In this document: one piece after another, positions 30,795 to 40,837 of the stretch
Layout: the number at the start of each line of letters is the position of its first letter
How positions within the stretch are numbered: position 1 is the first letter of the stretch
Assembly: GCF_003019255.1 (NCBI RefSeq)
Contig: NZ_CP027846.1
Location: 2,566,192-2,630,191, forward strand
Direction: 5' to 3'
Length of the DNA: 64,000 bases
Origin: Staphylococcus kloosii
Lineage (GTDB): Bacteria; Bacillota; Bacilli; Staphylococcales; Staphylococcaceae
Program-made: the position numbers and the translations under genes
The notes under the pieces: generated by a model
Database searches by the model: none
What the model was told of the DNA's origin: nothing
Seen by the model: only the letters and a program-made list of their open reading frames with translations

Positions 30795-30833
30795 AAAAAA
30801 GATAAAACCCCGTTATATGTATAACGGGGTTTT
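30795..30833. terminator. Terminator downstream of rplL
   Basis: Stem AAAACCCCGTTATA / TATAACGGGGTTTT with a two-base loop, one of the most stable hairpins in the window. On the minus strand ATCTTTTTTG follows. Confidence 0.85.
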
Positions 30834-30929
30834 CACTTCTCAAAATCTTAGACTGCAAGGTGTATACTTAAATAGTGAAACATCCTTGTTACTGCAATAT
30901 AAAATTATTTTTGAGTATTAAGGCTAGAA

Positions 30930-31298
30930 TTATTTTAATTCTACTGAAGCGCCAACTTCTTCTAATTGAGATTTAAGTGCTTCAGCATCTTCTTTAGATA
31001 AACCTTCTTTAACTACGCTTGGAGCTCCGTCTACTAATTCTTTAGCATCTTTTAAGCCTAAGCCAGTTGCTTCTTTAACAGCTTTAACAACTTTGATTTT
31101 AGATGAACCAGCTGAAGTTAACTCAACGTTAAATTCAGTTTGTTCTGCAGCAGCGTCAGCGCCACCTGCAGCACCGCCAGCTGCTACTGGAGCCGCTGCA
31201 GTTACACCAAATTCTTCTTCAATTGCTTTTACTAAGTCGTTTAATTCTAATACTGACATTTCTTTAATTGCTTCAATGATTTGTTCTTGATTAGCCAT
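30930..31298 (-). CDS. rplL: 50S ribosomal protein L7/L12
   Basis: 122 aa. Stalk protein that recruits translation GTPases. N-terminal dimerisation part [20 protein letters not shown], an Ala/Gly-rich hinge ([20 protein letters not shown]) and the C-terminal domain with [23 protein letters not shown] with ACGGAGG. Cotranscribed with rplJ. Confidence 0.98.
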   Translation of the reverse strand: MANQEQIIEAIKEMSVLELNDLVKAIEEEFGVTAAAPVAAGGAAGGADAAAEQTEFNVELTSAGSSKIKVVKAVKEATGLGLKDAKELVDGAPSVVKEGLSKEDAEALKSQLEEVGASVELK

Positions 31299-31335
31299 TT
31301 TAATATTCCTCCGTTAATTTAATATTTTTGCGCGA

Positions 31336-31836
31336 TTATTCAGCGCTTTCTTCTTGTTGTTCTCCAACAGCTTTAACCGCATAAGCGAAGTTGCGTACTG
31401 GAGCTTGTAATACAGATAAAAGCATAGATACAAGACCGTCGTGGTTTGGTAAAGAACCAACTGTTTTAACTTCTTCAGCTGAGATTAAGTTACCTTCCAT
31501 AACGCCTGTCTTAATTTCTAACGCATCATGTTCTTTTGCGAATCCTGCAAGTACTTTTGCTGGCGCAACAACATCTTCAGTTGAAGTAGCAACAGCTGTA
31601 GGTCCAACTAAAAATTCGTCTAAACCTTCAATACCTGCTTTTTCAGCTGCACGACGTACCATAGTATTTTTGTATACTTTGTACTCAACACCAGCTTCAC
31701 GTAATTGGTTACGTAATTCTGTTACTTCAGATACGCTTAAACCACGATAGTCAACGATAACAGTTGAAACTGAGTTTTTAAGTTGATCAGCTATAACATC
31801 AACATGTTGTTGTTTTGCTTCAATGATAGCAGACAT
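31336..31836 (-). CDS. rplJ: 50S ribosomal protein L10
   Basis: 166 aa. It anchors the L7/L12 dimers to 23S r[23 protein letters not shown] and [12 protein letters not shown] are typical. ATG with TGGAGGTG. A structured leader with an internal terminator lies upstream, as expected for autoregulation by the L10-L12 complex. Confidence 0.97.
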   Translation of the reverse strand: MSAIIEAKQQHVDVIADQLKNSVSTVIVDYRGLSVSEVTELRNQLREAGVEYKVYKNTMVRRAAEKAGIEGLDEFLVGPTAVATSTEDVVAPAKVLAGFAKEHDALEIKTGVMEGNLISAEEVKTVGSLPNHDGLVSMLLSVLQAPVRNFAYAVKAVGEQQEESAE

Positions 31837-31918
31837 TTAGACACCTCCATATAGTTTAATTTTGGTGCTTTTAATTTTGATATTGGTAACACAAACGTAT
31901 GTAATAACCAATAATCAA

Positions 31919-32040
31919 TAAAAAAAGCACTTTCTACCCACGGCAAAAAGTGCTTGAAAGTTTAATCTTCACGTTCAAGTCAATTTTAGCCTCGGTAGGA
32001 TGATTTTTAAGTTACGAATAACTCCTACTGTCTTAGGTAA
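31919..32040 (-). promoter_or_regulatory. Ribosomal protein L10 leader with intrinsic terminator
   Basis: The leader between rplA and rplJ contains the elements CAGTAGGAGTT and CATCCTACCGAGG of Firmicute L10 leaders, then a stem AAGCACTTT / AAAGTGCTT followed by T7 (31919-31955). L10(L12)4 binding is expected to favour the terminator and limit rplJL expression. Confidence 0.75.
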
Positions 32041-32141
32041 AATAATCACATAAACAAATATAACTCGTTTACGTTAATAAGTCAATATTTAATTATAGGC
32101 TGAAAGAAATTCTTCCAGCCTAAGATTATCTTTGTATGAAA

Positions 32142-32837
32142 TTACAATTTGAAGCTTGAAGTATCAACTTTGATACCAGGGCCCATTGTTGTAGTTACGT
32201 TAACAGATTTGAAATAAGTACCTTTAGCTGAAGATGGTTTAGCTTTTGTTAAAACATCTTGTAAAGCTTTAAAGTTTTCTACTAATTTATCTGTATCGAA
32301 TGAAGTTTTACCAATTGAAGCGTGGACGATACCAGCTTTTTCAGCACGGTATTCAACTTTACCAGCTTTAATCTCTTCAACGGCTTTTTTCACATCCATT
32401 GTAACAGTTCCAGTTTTAGGGTTTGGCATTAAACCTTTAGGTCCTAATACACGACCTAATTTACCAACTTCGCCCATCATGTCTGGTGTAGCAACAACTA
32501 CATCGAAGTCAAACCAACCTTGTTGGATTTGAGTTACGTAGTCGCCTTCGCCTACATAATCTGCTCCTGCTTCTTGTGCTTCTGTTGCTTTGTCACCTTT
32601 AGCAAATACTAATACACGTTGTGATTTACCTGTACCGTTTGGTAATACTACCGCTCCACGGATTTGTTGATCATTTTTACGTGTATCAATGCCTAAACGG
32701 AATGCTACTTCAACCGAAGCATCAAAGTTAGCAATGCTTGTTTCTTTAGCTAATGCAACCGCTTCTTCAACACTATAGTGTTTTTGGCGGTCGATTTTAC
32801 TAGCTACTTCTTGATACTTTTTACTTTTCTTAGCCAT
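32142..32837 (-). CDS. rplA: 50S ribosomal protein L1
   Basis: 231 aa. It forms the L1 stalk that guides E-site t[22 protein letters not shown] and the conserved [18 protein letters not shown] are visible. ATG with AAGGAGG. It lies downstream of rplK; the 182-base gap between them is hairpin-rich. Confidence 0.98.
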   Translation of the reverse strand: MAKKSKKYQEVASKIDRQKHYSVEEAVALAKETSIANFDASVEVAFRLGIDTRKNDQQIRGAVVLPNGTGKSQRVLVFAKGDKATEAQEAGADYVGEGDYVTQIQQGWFDFDVVVATPDMMGEVGKLGRVLGPKGLMPNPKTGTVTMDVKKAVEEIKAGKVEYRAEKAGIVHASIGKTSFDTDKLVENFKALQDVLTKAKPSSAKGTYFKSVNVTTTMGPGIKVDTSSFKL

Positions 32838-33019
32838 TTTAAGTTCCTCCTTTAGTGGTTTTAGCGGAATTTCCTCCCACGTTTACTTGTTTACACAAGT
32901 TAAGAGCAGACAACATTTACTGAGAATCACAAGGCACTGCCTTATTCATTCATCAAGCCATAAATAATATATAACTCTGTTATCTGCTATAATAATTTAT
33001 CGTTTCAATATCAATGTTA

Positions 33020-33442
33020 TTAGTCTACAGTTATACCCATACTACGAGCAGTACCTTCGATAATACGCATTGCTGCTTCTTCGTCTGCAGCGTTTAAGTC
33101 TTGCATTTTAGTGTTAGCAATTTCGCGTACTTGATCTTTAGTTACTGAAGCAACTTTGTTTTTGTTTGGTTCGCCTGAACCTTTTTCAACTCCAGCTGCT
33201 TTTTTAAGTAGTACTGGCGCAGGTGGTGTTTTAGTAACGAATGTAAATGAACGATCTTCATATACACTGATTTCTACTGGAATGATTAAACCTGCATCCT
33301 CTTGAGTACGTGCGTTGAATTCCTTACAGAATCCCATAATGTTCACACCTGCTTGACCTAATGCTGGTCCAACTGGTGGTGCTGGATTTGCTTTACCTGC
33401 AGGAATTTGTAATTTAACTACTTTTTCTACTTTTTTAGCCAC
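33020..33442 (-). CDS. rplK: 50S ribosomal protein L11
   Basis: 140 aa. It binds the GTPase-associated region of 23S rRNA and is needed for RelA activation. Segment [20 protein letters not shown] is diagnostic. I choose GTG at 33442 ([11 protein letters not shown] follows) because AAGGAGGT is spaced seven bases from it; another GTG three codons earlier overlaps the SD. Confidence 0.96.
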   Translation of the reverse strand: MAKKVEKVVKLQIPAGKANPAPPVGPALGQAGVNIMGFCKEFNARTQEDAGLIIPVEISVYEDRSFTFVTKTPPAPVLLKKAAGVEKGSGEPNKNKVASVTKDQVREIANTKMQDLNAADEEAAMRIIEGTARSMGITVD

Positions 33443-33548
33443 GATGTGCACCTCCTTGATATCGTGATGTGGTCATAGGACTAAGTTTTGCCCTCCCACT
33501 CTTCAACATTTCGTGACGAAATGAAACGCTCTTAAGCGCGACCACAGT

Positions 33549-33578
33549 ATTATAACATCAACTAAGAATAGAAAGCAA
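33549..33578 (-). promoter_or_regulatory. Candidate sigma-A promoter of rplK
   Basis: TTGCTT, 18 bases, then an extended -10 TGTTATAAT (box at 33554-33549) on the minus strand, about 110 bases before the gene. The leader between contains GC-richer hairpins. Confidence 0.6.
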
Positions 33579-33621
33579 TAGTATTTTTGCTAATTTCCAG
33601 CTGATGTTATGATTTGTTTTA

Positions 33622-34170
33622 TTATAATTTTTCGATTTGATCAAATTCTACTTCGACAGGAGTTTCTCTACCAAACATGTCTACTAACACTGTAAGTTTG
33701 AATTTATCGGCTTCAATTTCTTGAACCTCACCTACTTGATTAGCAAAAGGTCCAGATTTGATAGTTACTTGTTCACCGACTTCAACTTCTACATCGATAG
33801 TTTTTTCTTTTAAGCCCATTTGTTTTAAAATGTAGCGCACTTCATCAGGTAATAATGGATTCGGTTTAGAACCTGATCCAGCAGAACCGACAAACCCAGT
33901 TACTCCTGGTGTATTTCTTACTACATACCATGATTCGTCAGTCATTACTAATTCAACTAACACATAACCAGGGAATGTTTTTTTAGTTAATGTTTTTGCT
34001 TTACCATCTTTCACTTGTGTTTCTTCTTCTTCTGGTATGACAACTCTAAAAATTTGTTCTGTCATATTCATAGATTCTACACGTTTCTCTAAATTCTTTT
34101 TAACTTTATTTTCATATCCAGAATACGTATGCACTGCATACCAATGCTTTGCGCCAACTTCTTCAGACAT
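33622..34170 (-). CDS. nusG: Transcription termination/antitermination factor NusG
   Basis: 182 aa. NGN domain starting KHWYAVHTYSGYENKVKKNL and a C-terminal KOW motif VEVGEQVTIKSGPFANQVGE. It binds RNA polymerase and affects pausing, and links to ribosomes. ATG with AAGGAGTG. Cotranscribed after secE (14 bases). Confidence 0.97.
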   Translation of the reverse strand: MSEEVGAKHWYAVHTYSGYENKVKKNLEKRVESMNMTEQIFRVVIPEEEETQVKDGKAKTLTKKTFPGYVLVELVMTDESWYVVRNTPGVTGFVGSAGSGSKPNPLLPDEVRYILKQMGLKEKTIDVEVEVGEQVTIKSGPFANQVGEVQEIEADKFKLTVLVDMFGRETPVEVEFDQIEKL

Positions 34171-34184
34171 GTCGTCACTCCTTA

Positions 34185-34364
34185 TTATTTAATTATTTCT
34201 ATGATTCTGCCAATTCCTAAATCTAAGGCATAGAAGAAAGCTAAGAAGAATACTACTGTTGCTACTACAATAACTGTGTATTTAAACAATTCTTCTTTTG
34301 TAGGCCAACTTGTTTTTTCCATCTCTGACTTAACGCCTTGGAAGAAATTTTCTTTTTTAGCCAT
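34185..34364 (-). CDS. secE: Preprotein translocase subunit SecE
   Basis: 59 aa with a single membrane segment ([18 protein letters not shown]) after the conserved [13 protein letters not shown] amphipathic helix. Part of SecYEG. ATG at 34364 follows GGAGGT at seven bases; a longer frame from 34379 would include the SD. Confidence 0.95.
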   Translation of the reverse strand: MAKKENFFQGVKSEMEKTSWPTKEELFKYTVIVVATVVFFLAFFYALDLGIGRIIEIIK

Positions 34365-34449
34365 ATTACAGACCTCCATCTCAATTCAATCTTAAATCAT
34401 CATCTAACTGCGCTATTTATTAAACTAAGTAGATAAAAACATTCCAATT

Positions 34450-34594
34450 TTATTTAGATTCTTTGTGCACAGTATGCGCATTACATCTAGGACAATACTT
34501 TTTTAAAGTTAGCCTTATCGTAGAATCATTTTGCTTTGGAACGTTGTAATTTCGGTTACCACATTCTTCACAACTAAGCGGTACTTTTTTTCAC
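34450..34594 (-). pseudogene. rpmG: Ribosomal protein L33 gene disrupted by a one-base insertion near its start
   Basis: From GTG at 34594 the frame runs GTG AAA AAA AGT ACC GCT and hits TAG. With six instead of seven A residues (34585-34591) it would read KKVPLSCEECGNRNYNVPKQ and continue to KKYCPRCNAHTVHKESK, a complete 47-residue zinc-ribbon L33 with two CxxC pairs. The span is 145 bases, one more than 47 codons plus stop. An AAGGTG SD precedes GTG. In the L33 frame a TGA comes directly before the AAA codons and no start codon replaces GTG. The position between sigH and secE is that of the S. aureus gene. It could be a sequencing error, a true pseudogene or a slippage-dependent gene. Confidence 0.85.
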
Positions 34595-34714
34595 TAGACT
34601 TCACCTTATTCATTATAATACCAGTATACTATACATAAATAGCATAATAAATGTCAAACCTCAACTACTTCGCAGACGAGGTAAGATACGCTTTTTTATC
34701 ATCGTTTGTGCTAC

Positions 34715-35296
34715 TTAATTATCCTTATGTAACGTTAATTTTTTGCGGAGTTTTATTTTACAACGTTGTATGGCATTATAAATATTTTTATTGTTAACAT
34801 TTAATTTCCGAGCCATTTCTTGTGGTGTGTATCCTTGCAATAGAAACGTAACAACCACACATTCAAAATCACTTAGTATTGATAAACTTTGCTCGATTTG
34901 TTCTGCTATTTCATTTTTTAATACCTGCTGTTCCACTAAATGATAGTATTTGAAATAATTATATTCTACTTTATATTCATTAATTAGCATTTCTTGTTTA
35001 TGATTCAAATTTATCCGTTTACGCAAATAATCATATTTTACTGACTTCACTATTTTATTAATATAATGTTCAAACGGCGTTGATCGACGGAAGTCAAATT
35101 TACTTATAGCTAAAAAGATTTTAACTACCACTTCTTGATATAAATCATCTTGTGCATGACAATCAATTGCGTAGTGATTTAGTCTTTGTCTAATCTTAGG
35201 TTCCATCTTATTTAAGTACTGTTCTAAATCTATACAATCATCAATACGTAACTGACTTAGCTGCTCATAGTCTTTAGTTGTTTTATTACGAATCAT
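34715..35296 (-). CDS. sigH: Sigma-H-type alternative sigma factor
   Basis: 193 aa sigma-70-family protein. Region 2: CHAQDDLYQEVVVKIFLAIS and KFDFRRSTPFEHYINKIVKS (promoter-melting part); region 4.2 helix-turn-helix: LQGYTPQEMARKLNVNNKNI near the C-terminus. It lies between rae1 and rpmG, as does S. aureus sigH, whose product controls competence genes (comG, comE) and prophage functions and is normally almost silent. ATG with AAAGGA. The protein is diverged from housekeeping sigma factors, so identification rests on position and domain. Confidence 0.85.
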   Translation of the reverse strand: MIRNKTTKDYEQLSQLRIDDCIDLEQYLNKMEPKIRQRLNHYAIDCHAQDDLYQEVVVKIFLAISKFDFRRSTPFEHYINKIVKSVKYDYLRKRINLNHKQEMLINEYKVEYNYFKYYHLVEQQVLKNEIAEQIEQSLSILSDFECVVVTFLLQGYTPQEMARKLNVNNKNIYNAIQRCKIKLRKKLTLHKDN

Positions 35297-35364
35297 ATGT
35301 AATGTCCTTTCTTAAAAGTATAGACATCATACATAGATTCATACGCTAAATCAATAATGCTAAA

Positions 35365-35892
35365 TCAGTCTTTTTTACGGTCGCCACGTCTAATTTTCTC
35401 GAATTCTTCCAATATATCATTCGAGAGTTCGATTCGCGTACGTGGCTTGCGTTCTTTAAAACCATCAAGCGATTTAGAAATTGTTACTTCGCTCTCTTTT
35501 AAATCTCGCCACATTTCTCTAGAGGAAATTCTATAGGCACCTGTTCCAAATATGGCATGTTGTTCGCTCATATCACTCGTCACTACTGTAATATGAGTGG
35601 TGTATTTATCGTATAAATCATACACATACTTTTCGATATAGCTATCTGCTGTTTCTTTTTCTTTCGTAAAAACGACTTTAACGCCATGATACATATATTC
35701 AGTTTGCATGCCTGACTGTTCATAAGCGTCAAACACACATAATACTTCATCGGCAATTACAGCACTATAATTAGCAATGGTAGTGAGCAGGCTTTCACGA
35801 GCTTCTTCTAAGTTCTCTTGGGAAAGTTTACTCAATTCAGTAGACTGCCCAATCATGTTATAACCATCAATGATTAAATAACGAGACTTCAT
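35365..35892 (-). CDS. rae1: NYN-domain ribosome-associated endoribonuclease (YacP)
   Basis: 175 aa. N-terminal LIIDGYNMIGQS and VTVVTSDMSEQHAIFGTGAY are PIN-like NYN-domain segments with acidic catalytic residues. The B. subtilis orthologue Rae1 cuts mRNA in the ribosomal A site. ATG with AGGAGA; the start overlaps the rlmB stop by one base (TAATG), suggesting coupling. Confidence 0.87.
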   Translation of the reverse strand: MKSRYLIIDGYNMIGQSTELSKLSQENLEEARESLLTTIANYSAVIADEVLCVFDAYEQSGMQTEYMYHGVKVVFTKEKETADSYIEKYVYDLYDKYTTHITVVTSDMSEQHAIFGTGAYRISSREMWRDLKESEVTISKSLDGFKERKPRTRIELSNDILEEFEKIRRGDRKKD

Positions 35893-36638
35893 TAGTTATC
35901 TCCTATCTGATTCCGCTTACGATAAACCTCATACATCATTAAACTAGCCGCTACAGACGCATTCAAGCTATTTACATGGCCTACCATAGGAATCTTGATA
36001 TAAAAATCGCATTTATCTTTTACGAGTCTACTCATTCCTTGACCTTCACTACCAATGACGATGGCTAATGGCATACCGGCATCTAATTGACGATAATCCG
36101 TCGCATTATCCGCTTCTGCACCAGCAACCCAATAGCCTTTTTCTTTCAATGTTTCAATTGTTTGAGCTAGATTTGTTACACGCATAACGGGAACGTGTTG
36201 AATAGCACCAGTACTTGCTTTCACTACGGTTTGTGTTAGCGCAACGGAACGACGTTTAGGAATAATTATTCCATCAATACCTGAAGCGTCAGCAGTACGT
36301 ATAATTGACCCTAAATTATGAGGATCTTCTAGTCCATCTAATATAAGTACTGTCGATAATTGTTCTTTATTTTGTTGTTCTGTTAAAAAGTTATCGAAAT
36401 CAGCATATTCATAAGGTGCTACTAGTGCCGCAACACCTTGGTGAGGTGCATCTGCTAGATTATCCAATTTAGATTTCGGTACAGTTTGAACTATAAGTTT
36501 ATCGTTTTTTGCTTTTTTTAAAATCTCACTCAATTGTTGCTTTTTAACGCCTTCTTGAATCAAAATTTTATTTATAGTGTGTCCTGAGACAATAGCTTCT
36601 TTAACGGCATGACGACCAACGATGACAATGTCTTCCAA
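35892..36638 (-). CDS. rlmB: 23S rRNA 2'-O-ribose methyltransferase RlmB (TrmH/SpoU family)
   Basis: 248 aa. N-terminal substrate-binding domain ([18 protein letters not shown]) and C-terminal SPOUT knot with [34 protein letters not shown] and [15 protein letters not shown]. It methylates the ribose of a 23S rRNA guanosine (2251 in E. coli). TTG at 36638 is the start: AAAGGG is placed correctly for it, and the N-terminus then matches S. aureus. It starts just before the mrnC stop (overlap none, five-base gap). Confidence 0.9.
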   Translation of the reverse strand: MEDIVIVGRHAVKEAIVSGHTINKILIQEGVKKQQLSEILKKAKNDKLIVQTVPKSKLDNLADAPHQGVAALVAPYEYADFDNFLTEQQNKEQLSTVLILDGLEDPHNLGSIIRTADASGIDGIIIPKRRSVALTQTVVKASTGAIQHVPVMRVTNLAQTIETLKEKGYWVAGAEADNATDYRQLDAGMPLAIVIGSEGQGMSRLVKDKCDFYIKIPMVGHVNSLNASVAASLMMYEVYRKRNQIGDN

Positions 36639-36642
36639 ATTA

Positions 36643-37041
36643 TTACGCCCTTTCATCAACTATATTTACTATTGTTGTTAATAATTGCTCTAATCTTTCG
36701 TTATGACTCTCTAAATATAAGTAGCCAATTATCGCTTCTAAAGCTGTACTTTTTTTATAAGTTTGAATATCTGTATTCTTCGCCTTAGTATAACTTTTAG
36801 CATTACGACCACGTCTAACAATATCTAATTCTTCTTCAGTAAACCATTCCATTGTCATAAGTGTTTCCAAAGTTTGCGCCTGGCTTTTAGCTGATACATA
36901 AGTTTTAGAAAGCTGGTGTAATTTATTAGGTTTACTTTTAAGTTTCAAAACAATGTAAGTACGTACATGTTGATCTAGAACGGCATCACCCATATAAGCT
37001 AAAGTTAACGGATTTAACAATTTCGCATTGGCTTTATCCAC
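36643..37041 (-). CDS. mrnC: Mini-ribonuclease III
   Basis: 132 aa. An RNase III catalytic domain without the double-stranded RNA-binding domain; the signature [18 protein letters not shown] holds the acidic residues and [10 protein letters not shown] the second set. It matures 23S rRNA in B. subtilis. GTG start with GAGG at seven bases, overlapping the cysS end by eight bases. Confidence 0.92.
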   Translation of the reverse strand: MDKANAKLLNPLTLAYMGDAVLDQHVRTYIVLKLKSKPNKLHQLSKTYVSAKSQAQTLETLMTMEWFTEEELDIVRRGRNAKSYTKAKNTDIQTYKKSTALEAIIGYLYLESHNERLEQLLTTIVNIVDERA

Positions 37042-38434
37042 GTTTAAACCTCACACCTTGAGGCGTATCTTCTAAAATGATGTTTTGTTCTTTGAGTGAA
37101 TCACGTATTTCATCAGCTCTTGCGAAGTCTTTATTTTTTCTAGCCTCATTACGTTCCTCAATAAGCGCTTCGATATCTTCATCTAATAAGACTTCCGCTT
37201 CTTGTCCAACAAGTGGTACGCCGAGTACATCGCTAAATATTTGATAAACGTCTTTAAATCTTTCAAGCACTGCTAATGATGTTGTGTTCTCTAATACAAA
37301 TTTATTAGCTAGTTTTGTTAATTCGAACCAAGCAGTAATCGCATTAGCCGTATTAAAATCATCATTCATAACTTCTTCAAATTGAGCTAATATCTTATTG
37401 ATTTCTGTAATATACTCAGTTTGATCTGTTACGTCAGTAGCTATCTCTGCACGTTCTATTATAGCTTTGTAACTATTACGTATACGTTCTAATCCGTTTT
37501 TCGCTGCGTTAACTAATTCCATATTATAGTTAATAGGACTACGGTAGTGTACGCTAATCATAAAGAAACGTAACACATCAGGGTCAATTTCTTTAATAAT
37601 GTCATGTACAAGTACAAAATTGCCTAACGACTTACTCATCTTTTCGTTATCGATATTAATAAAGCCATTGTGCATCCAGTAATTAGCAAATGTGGCATGA
37701 TTATGTGCTTCAGATTGCGCAATCTCATTTTCATGGTGAGGGAATTGTAAATCTGTACCACCTGCGTGAATATCCATCGTAGCGCCAAGTTCTTTATAAG
37801 CCATAACTGAACACTCAATATGCCAACCCGGACGACCTTTACCAAATGGACTATCCCAACTTATTTCGCCTTCTTTTGCAGCTTTCCATAAAGTGAAGTC
37901 TAATGCGTCCTCTTTATGTTCACCTTGCTCAATACGCGCGCCAACTTTCAAATCATTTAAAGACTGGTGACTTAATTTACCATAGTCTTCGAATTTACGT
38001 GTTCTGTAATAGACATCTCCACCACTAACATAAGCGTATCCTTCGTCTACTAAATCTTGAATAAATTGAATAATATCATCCATATGATTCATCACTCGTG
38101 GGTTAGAAGTTGCTCTTCTTACATTCAATGCACCAGTATCTTCATAGAAAGCATTAATATAGCGTTCAGCAATTGTTTCAACAGATTCATTTAATTCTTT
38201 AGAACGATTGATTAATTTGTCGTCAACGTCCGTAAAGTTAGATACATAAATCACTTCATAGCCTTGGTATTCAAAATATCTACGTACAACATCATAAACA
38301 ATGGCTGGGCGTGCATTCCCTATATGAATATAGTTATAAACCGTTGGCCCACAAACGTACATTTTAACTTTGCCCGGCTCAATAGGCTCAAACGTCTCTT
38401 TTTGACGCGTAAGTGTATTATATAATGTAATCAT
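37034..38434 (-). CDS. cysS: Cysteinyl-tRNA synthetase
   Basis: 466 aa class I synthetase. HIGH-type [14 protein letters not shown] near residue 35, KMSKSLGNF near 265, and zinc ligands Cys in YVCGPTVYN, Cys in WHIECSVM and His in [16 protein letters not shown] with GGAGAG; 17-base overlap with the end of cysE, so the two are coupled and both fall under the T-box upstream of cysE. Confidence 0.97.
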   Translation of the reverse strand: MITLYNTLTRQKETFEPIEPGKVKMYVCGPTVYNYIHIGNARPAIVYDVVRRYFEYQGYEVIYVSNFTDVDDKLINRSKELNESVETIAERYINAFYEDTGALNVRRATSNPRVMNHMDDIIQFIQDLVDEGYAYVSGGDVYYRTRKFEDYGKLSHQSLNDLKVGARIEQGEHKEDALDFTLWKAAKEGEISWDSPFGKGRPGWHIECSVMAYKELGATMDIHAGGTDLQFPHHENEIAQSEAHNHATFANYWMHNGFINIDNEKMSKSLGNFVLVHDIIKEIDPDVLRFFMISVHYRSPINYNMELVNAAKNGLERIRNSYKAIIERAEIATDVTDQTEYITEINKILAQFEEVMNDDFNTANAITAWFELTKLANKFVLENTTSLAVLERFKDVYQIFSDVLGVPLVGQEAEVLLDEDIEALIEERNEARKNKDFARADEIRDSLKEQNIILEDTPQGVRFKRG

Positions 38435-39068
38435 CTTGTATCTCTCCGTTTCTTGTTTTCTCTAACTGTCGCTCTAATTCTTTCATTTGTTCATAAATAG
38501 GGTCTGGTAAATTTAAATGATCAAATGTTTTACCAATACGTTTGCCATCTTGCTTAACGATATGACCCGGAATACCTACTACTGTTGAATAACTAGGCAC
38601 TGAAGTTAAAACTACAGAATTAGCACCAATATTTACATCAGAATCAATTTGGATATTACCTAAAACCTTCGCACCTGCTGCAATCAATACATTGTCTCCA
38701 ATATCAGGATGTCTTTTTCCTTTTTCTTTACCAGTACCACCTAAAGTGACACCTTGATAAATAGTGACATTATTACCAATTCGACATGTTTCTCCGATAA
38801 CTACACCCATACCATGGTCGATAAATAGACGTTTCCCTATTTCTGCACCTGGGTGAATTTCGATACCCGTGAAGAAACGCGCTACTTGAGAAATAAGTCT
38901 AGCGATGACATATTTCTTCTTTTTGTATAATTCATGTGCTATTAAATGACTCCATATCGCATGTAATCCAGCATACGACGTCACAACTTCAAATGTCGTT
39001 TTTGCTGCGGGATCTTGCTCAAACACCATATTAATATCGTCTTTCATTCGTTTTATTACTTTAAACAA
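38418..39068 (-). CDS. cysE: Serine O-acetyltransferase
   Basis: 216 aa. It makes O-acetylserine for cysteine synthesis. The left-handed beta-helix repeats ([39 protein letters not shown]) with catalytic Asp and His are intact; the tail ends QDDYII. TTG at 39068 is chosen: GGAGG lies nine bases upstream and the N-terminus then resembles S. aureus. It is the first gene under the cysteine T-box. Confidence 0.93.
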   Translation of the reverse strand: MFKVIKRMKDDINMVFEQDPAAKTTFEVVTSYAGLHAIWSHLIAHELYKKKKYVIARLISQVARFFTGIEIHPGAEIGKRLFIDHGMGVVIGETCRIGNNVTIYQGVTLGGTGKEKGKRHPDIGDNVLIAAGAKVLGNIQIDSDVNIGANSVVLTSVPSYSTVVGIPGHIVKQDGKRIGKTFDHLNLPDPIYEQMKELERQLEKTRNGEIQDDYII

Positions 39069-39087
39069 GGTATATTTCCTCCCTACT

Positions 39088-39325
39088 AAAAAAAGCACCC
39101 TAACAATTTATGTTAGAGGTGCTTTTGCACGGTTCCACTCTTTTTTATAATAGTGATGGCTTGAATAACTTTAAAAATTCAAACTGTTAACTAGTATACG
39201 CTCATTTATCTTATTTAATTATAAAGACACAAAGGTGCATTCCATAATCGCAGTGATGTACTCGCAGCAACCGCACACTCTCTTAACACTGCCAATTATT
39301 TACTAATCCTCTGCTATTCAACATT
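39088..39325 (-). ncRNA. Cysteine T-box riboswitch upstream of cysE-cysS
   Basis: Read on the minus strand: Stem I with AGAGAGTGTGCGG and GGTTGCTGCGAG; specifier loop GAATGCACC with TGC, a cysteine codon; antiterminator element AGTGGAACCGTGC (T-box sequence); then terminator stem AGCACCTCTAACA / TGTTAGGGTGCT followed by seven T. Uncharged tRNA-Cys should pair with the specifier and the bulge and allow read-through. Confidence 0.93.
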
Positions 39326-39326
39326 A

Positions 39327-39355
39327 ATCATAAGTGGTTTGTTGTAAATTTTCAA
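39327..39355 (-). promoter_or_regulatory. Sigma-A promoter of the cysE T-box transcript
   Basis: TTGAAA (39355-39350), 17 bases, TATGAT (39332-39327) on the minus strand, just upstream of the T-box Stem I. Confidence 0.8.
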
Positions 39356-39382
39356 GTTACAACACGTACTACTTTGTAATTA

Positions 39383-40837
39383 TTATAAATATTTTTTAAG
39401 TCTTGTTAAAACTTTGTCTTTACCAAGCACTTCAATCGTATTTGGTAATTCTGGTCCATGCATTTGTCCAGTTACCGCAACTCGGATAGGCATAAACAAT
39501 TGTTTGCCTTTAATACCAGTTTCTTTTTGTACTTCTTTAATAGTCTTTTTAATTTCTGCCGCTTCAAATGGTTCTAAAGCTTCTAATTTACCGTATAAGT
39601 GGTTGATTAATTCTGGAACTTGTTCACCGTCTAAAATTTCTTGCTCATCTTTACCTAAAGCTTGTTCATCACGGAAGAAAATTTCTGATAACGGTACAAT
39701 TTCACCTGCATAACTCATTTCTTTTTGGTATAACGCAACTAACTTACGTCCCCAATCTAAATCAGCTTCAGAAGGATTTTCTGGTAATAATTCAGCTTTA
39801 ATTAAATGTGGTAAAGCAAGTTCGAATACTGTTTCAGCATCTTTTTGTTTCATGTATTGGTTATTAATCCATGCTAGCTTTTGTTTATCAAAGAAAGCAG
39901 GTGATTTTGATAAACGTTTTTCATCGAATATTTTAATGAATTCTTCTTTAGAATAGATTTCGTCTTCGCCTTCTGGAGACCAACCTAATAATGTTATAAA
40001 GTTAAATAGCGCTTCAGGTAAATATCCTAAATCACGATATTGCTCAATAAATTGTAGTATTTGACCATCACGTTTACTTAATTTTTTACGTTCTTCATTA
40101 ACAATTAAAGACATATGCGCAAAACGTGGAGGTTCCCAACCGAATGTTTCATATATCATAATTTGTTTTGGTGTGTTTGAAATATGGTCATCACCACGAA
40201 TAACATCAGAGATTTCCATATAATGGTCATCGATTGCTACTGCAAAGTTGTATGTTGGGACACCATCTTTTTTAACGATTACCCAGTCACCCATATTATT
40301 TGAATCGAATGAAATTTCGCCTTTAACCATGTCGTCAAATTTAAATGTAGTATCTTTTGGAACTCTGAAACGGATAGATGGTTTACGCCCTTCAGCTTCA
40401 AATTGTTGACGTTCTTCTTCAGTTAAATGTGCATGTTTACCACCATATCTAGGCATTTCACCGCGTGCGATTTGTTCTTCACGTTCAGCTTCTAACTCAT
40501 CTTCAGTCATGTAGCATTTGTAAGCTTTATCTTCGTCTAATAATTGTTGAATTAATGGGTTGTAGATTTCAGCACGCTCAGACTGACGGTATGGTCCGTA
40601 TCCTTTATCTTTATCGATTGATTCGTCCCATTCAATGCCTAACCATTTTAAGTTTTCAAATTGAGAAGATTCTCCGTCTTCTAAATTACGTTTACTATCT
40701 GTATCTTCAATACGGATAACAAAATCTCCATCATAATGTTTGGCAAATAAATAGTTAAATAATGCTGTTCTAGCATTACCAATATGCAAATAACCTGTTG
40801 GGCTAGGTGCGTATCTAACTCTTACACGATCGCTCAT
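39383..40837 (-). CDS. gltX: Glutamyl-tRNA synthetase
   Basis: 484 aa class I synthetase, presumably non-discriminating as in other staphylococci. [17 protein letters not shown] at the N-terminus (HIGH) and KLSKRDGQ near residue 245 (KMSKS); C-terminal anticodon-binding helices end [12 protein letters not shown] at 40837 with GGAGTGA; a frame from 40846 adds three residues without an SD. Confidence 0.97.
   Translation of the reverse strand: MSDRVRVRYAPSPTGYLHIGNARTALFNYLFAKHYDGDFVIRIEDTDSKRNLEDGESSQFENLKWLGIEWDESIDKDKGYGPYRQSERAEIYNPLIQQLLDEDKAYKCYMTEDELEAEREEQIARGEMPRYGGKHAHLTEEERQQFEAEGRKPSIRFRVPKDTTFKFDDMVKGEISFDSNNMGDWVIVKKDGVPTYNFAVAIDDHYMEISDVIRGDDHISNTPKQIMIYETFGWEPPRFAHMSLIVNEERKKLSKRDGQILQFIEQYRDLGYLPEALFNFITLLGWSPEGEDEIYSKEEFIKIFDEKRLSKSPAFFDKQKLAWINNQYMKQKDAETVFELALPHLIKAELLPENPSEADLDWGRKLVALYQKEMSYAGEIVPLSEIFFRDEQALGKDEQEILDGEQVPELINHLYGKLEALEPFEAAEIKKTIKEVQKETGIKGKQLFMPIRVAVTGQMHGPELPNTIEVLGKDKVLTRLKKYL

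Noticed and set aside
34588..34620. Alternative short frame ATG AAT AAG GTG running through the rpmG start
   Set aside because: It reads out of the L33 frame and ends after about 32 codons with no L33-like residues.
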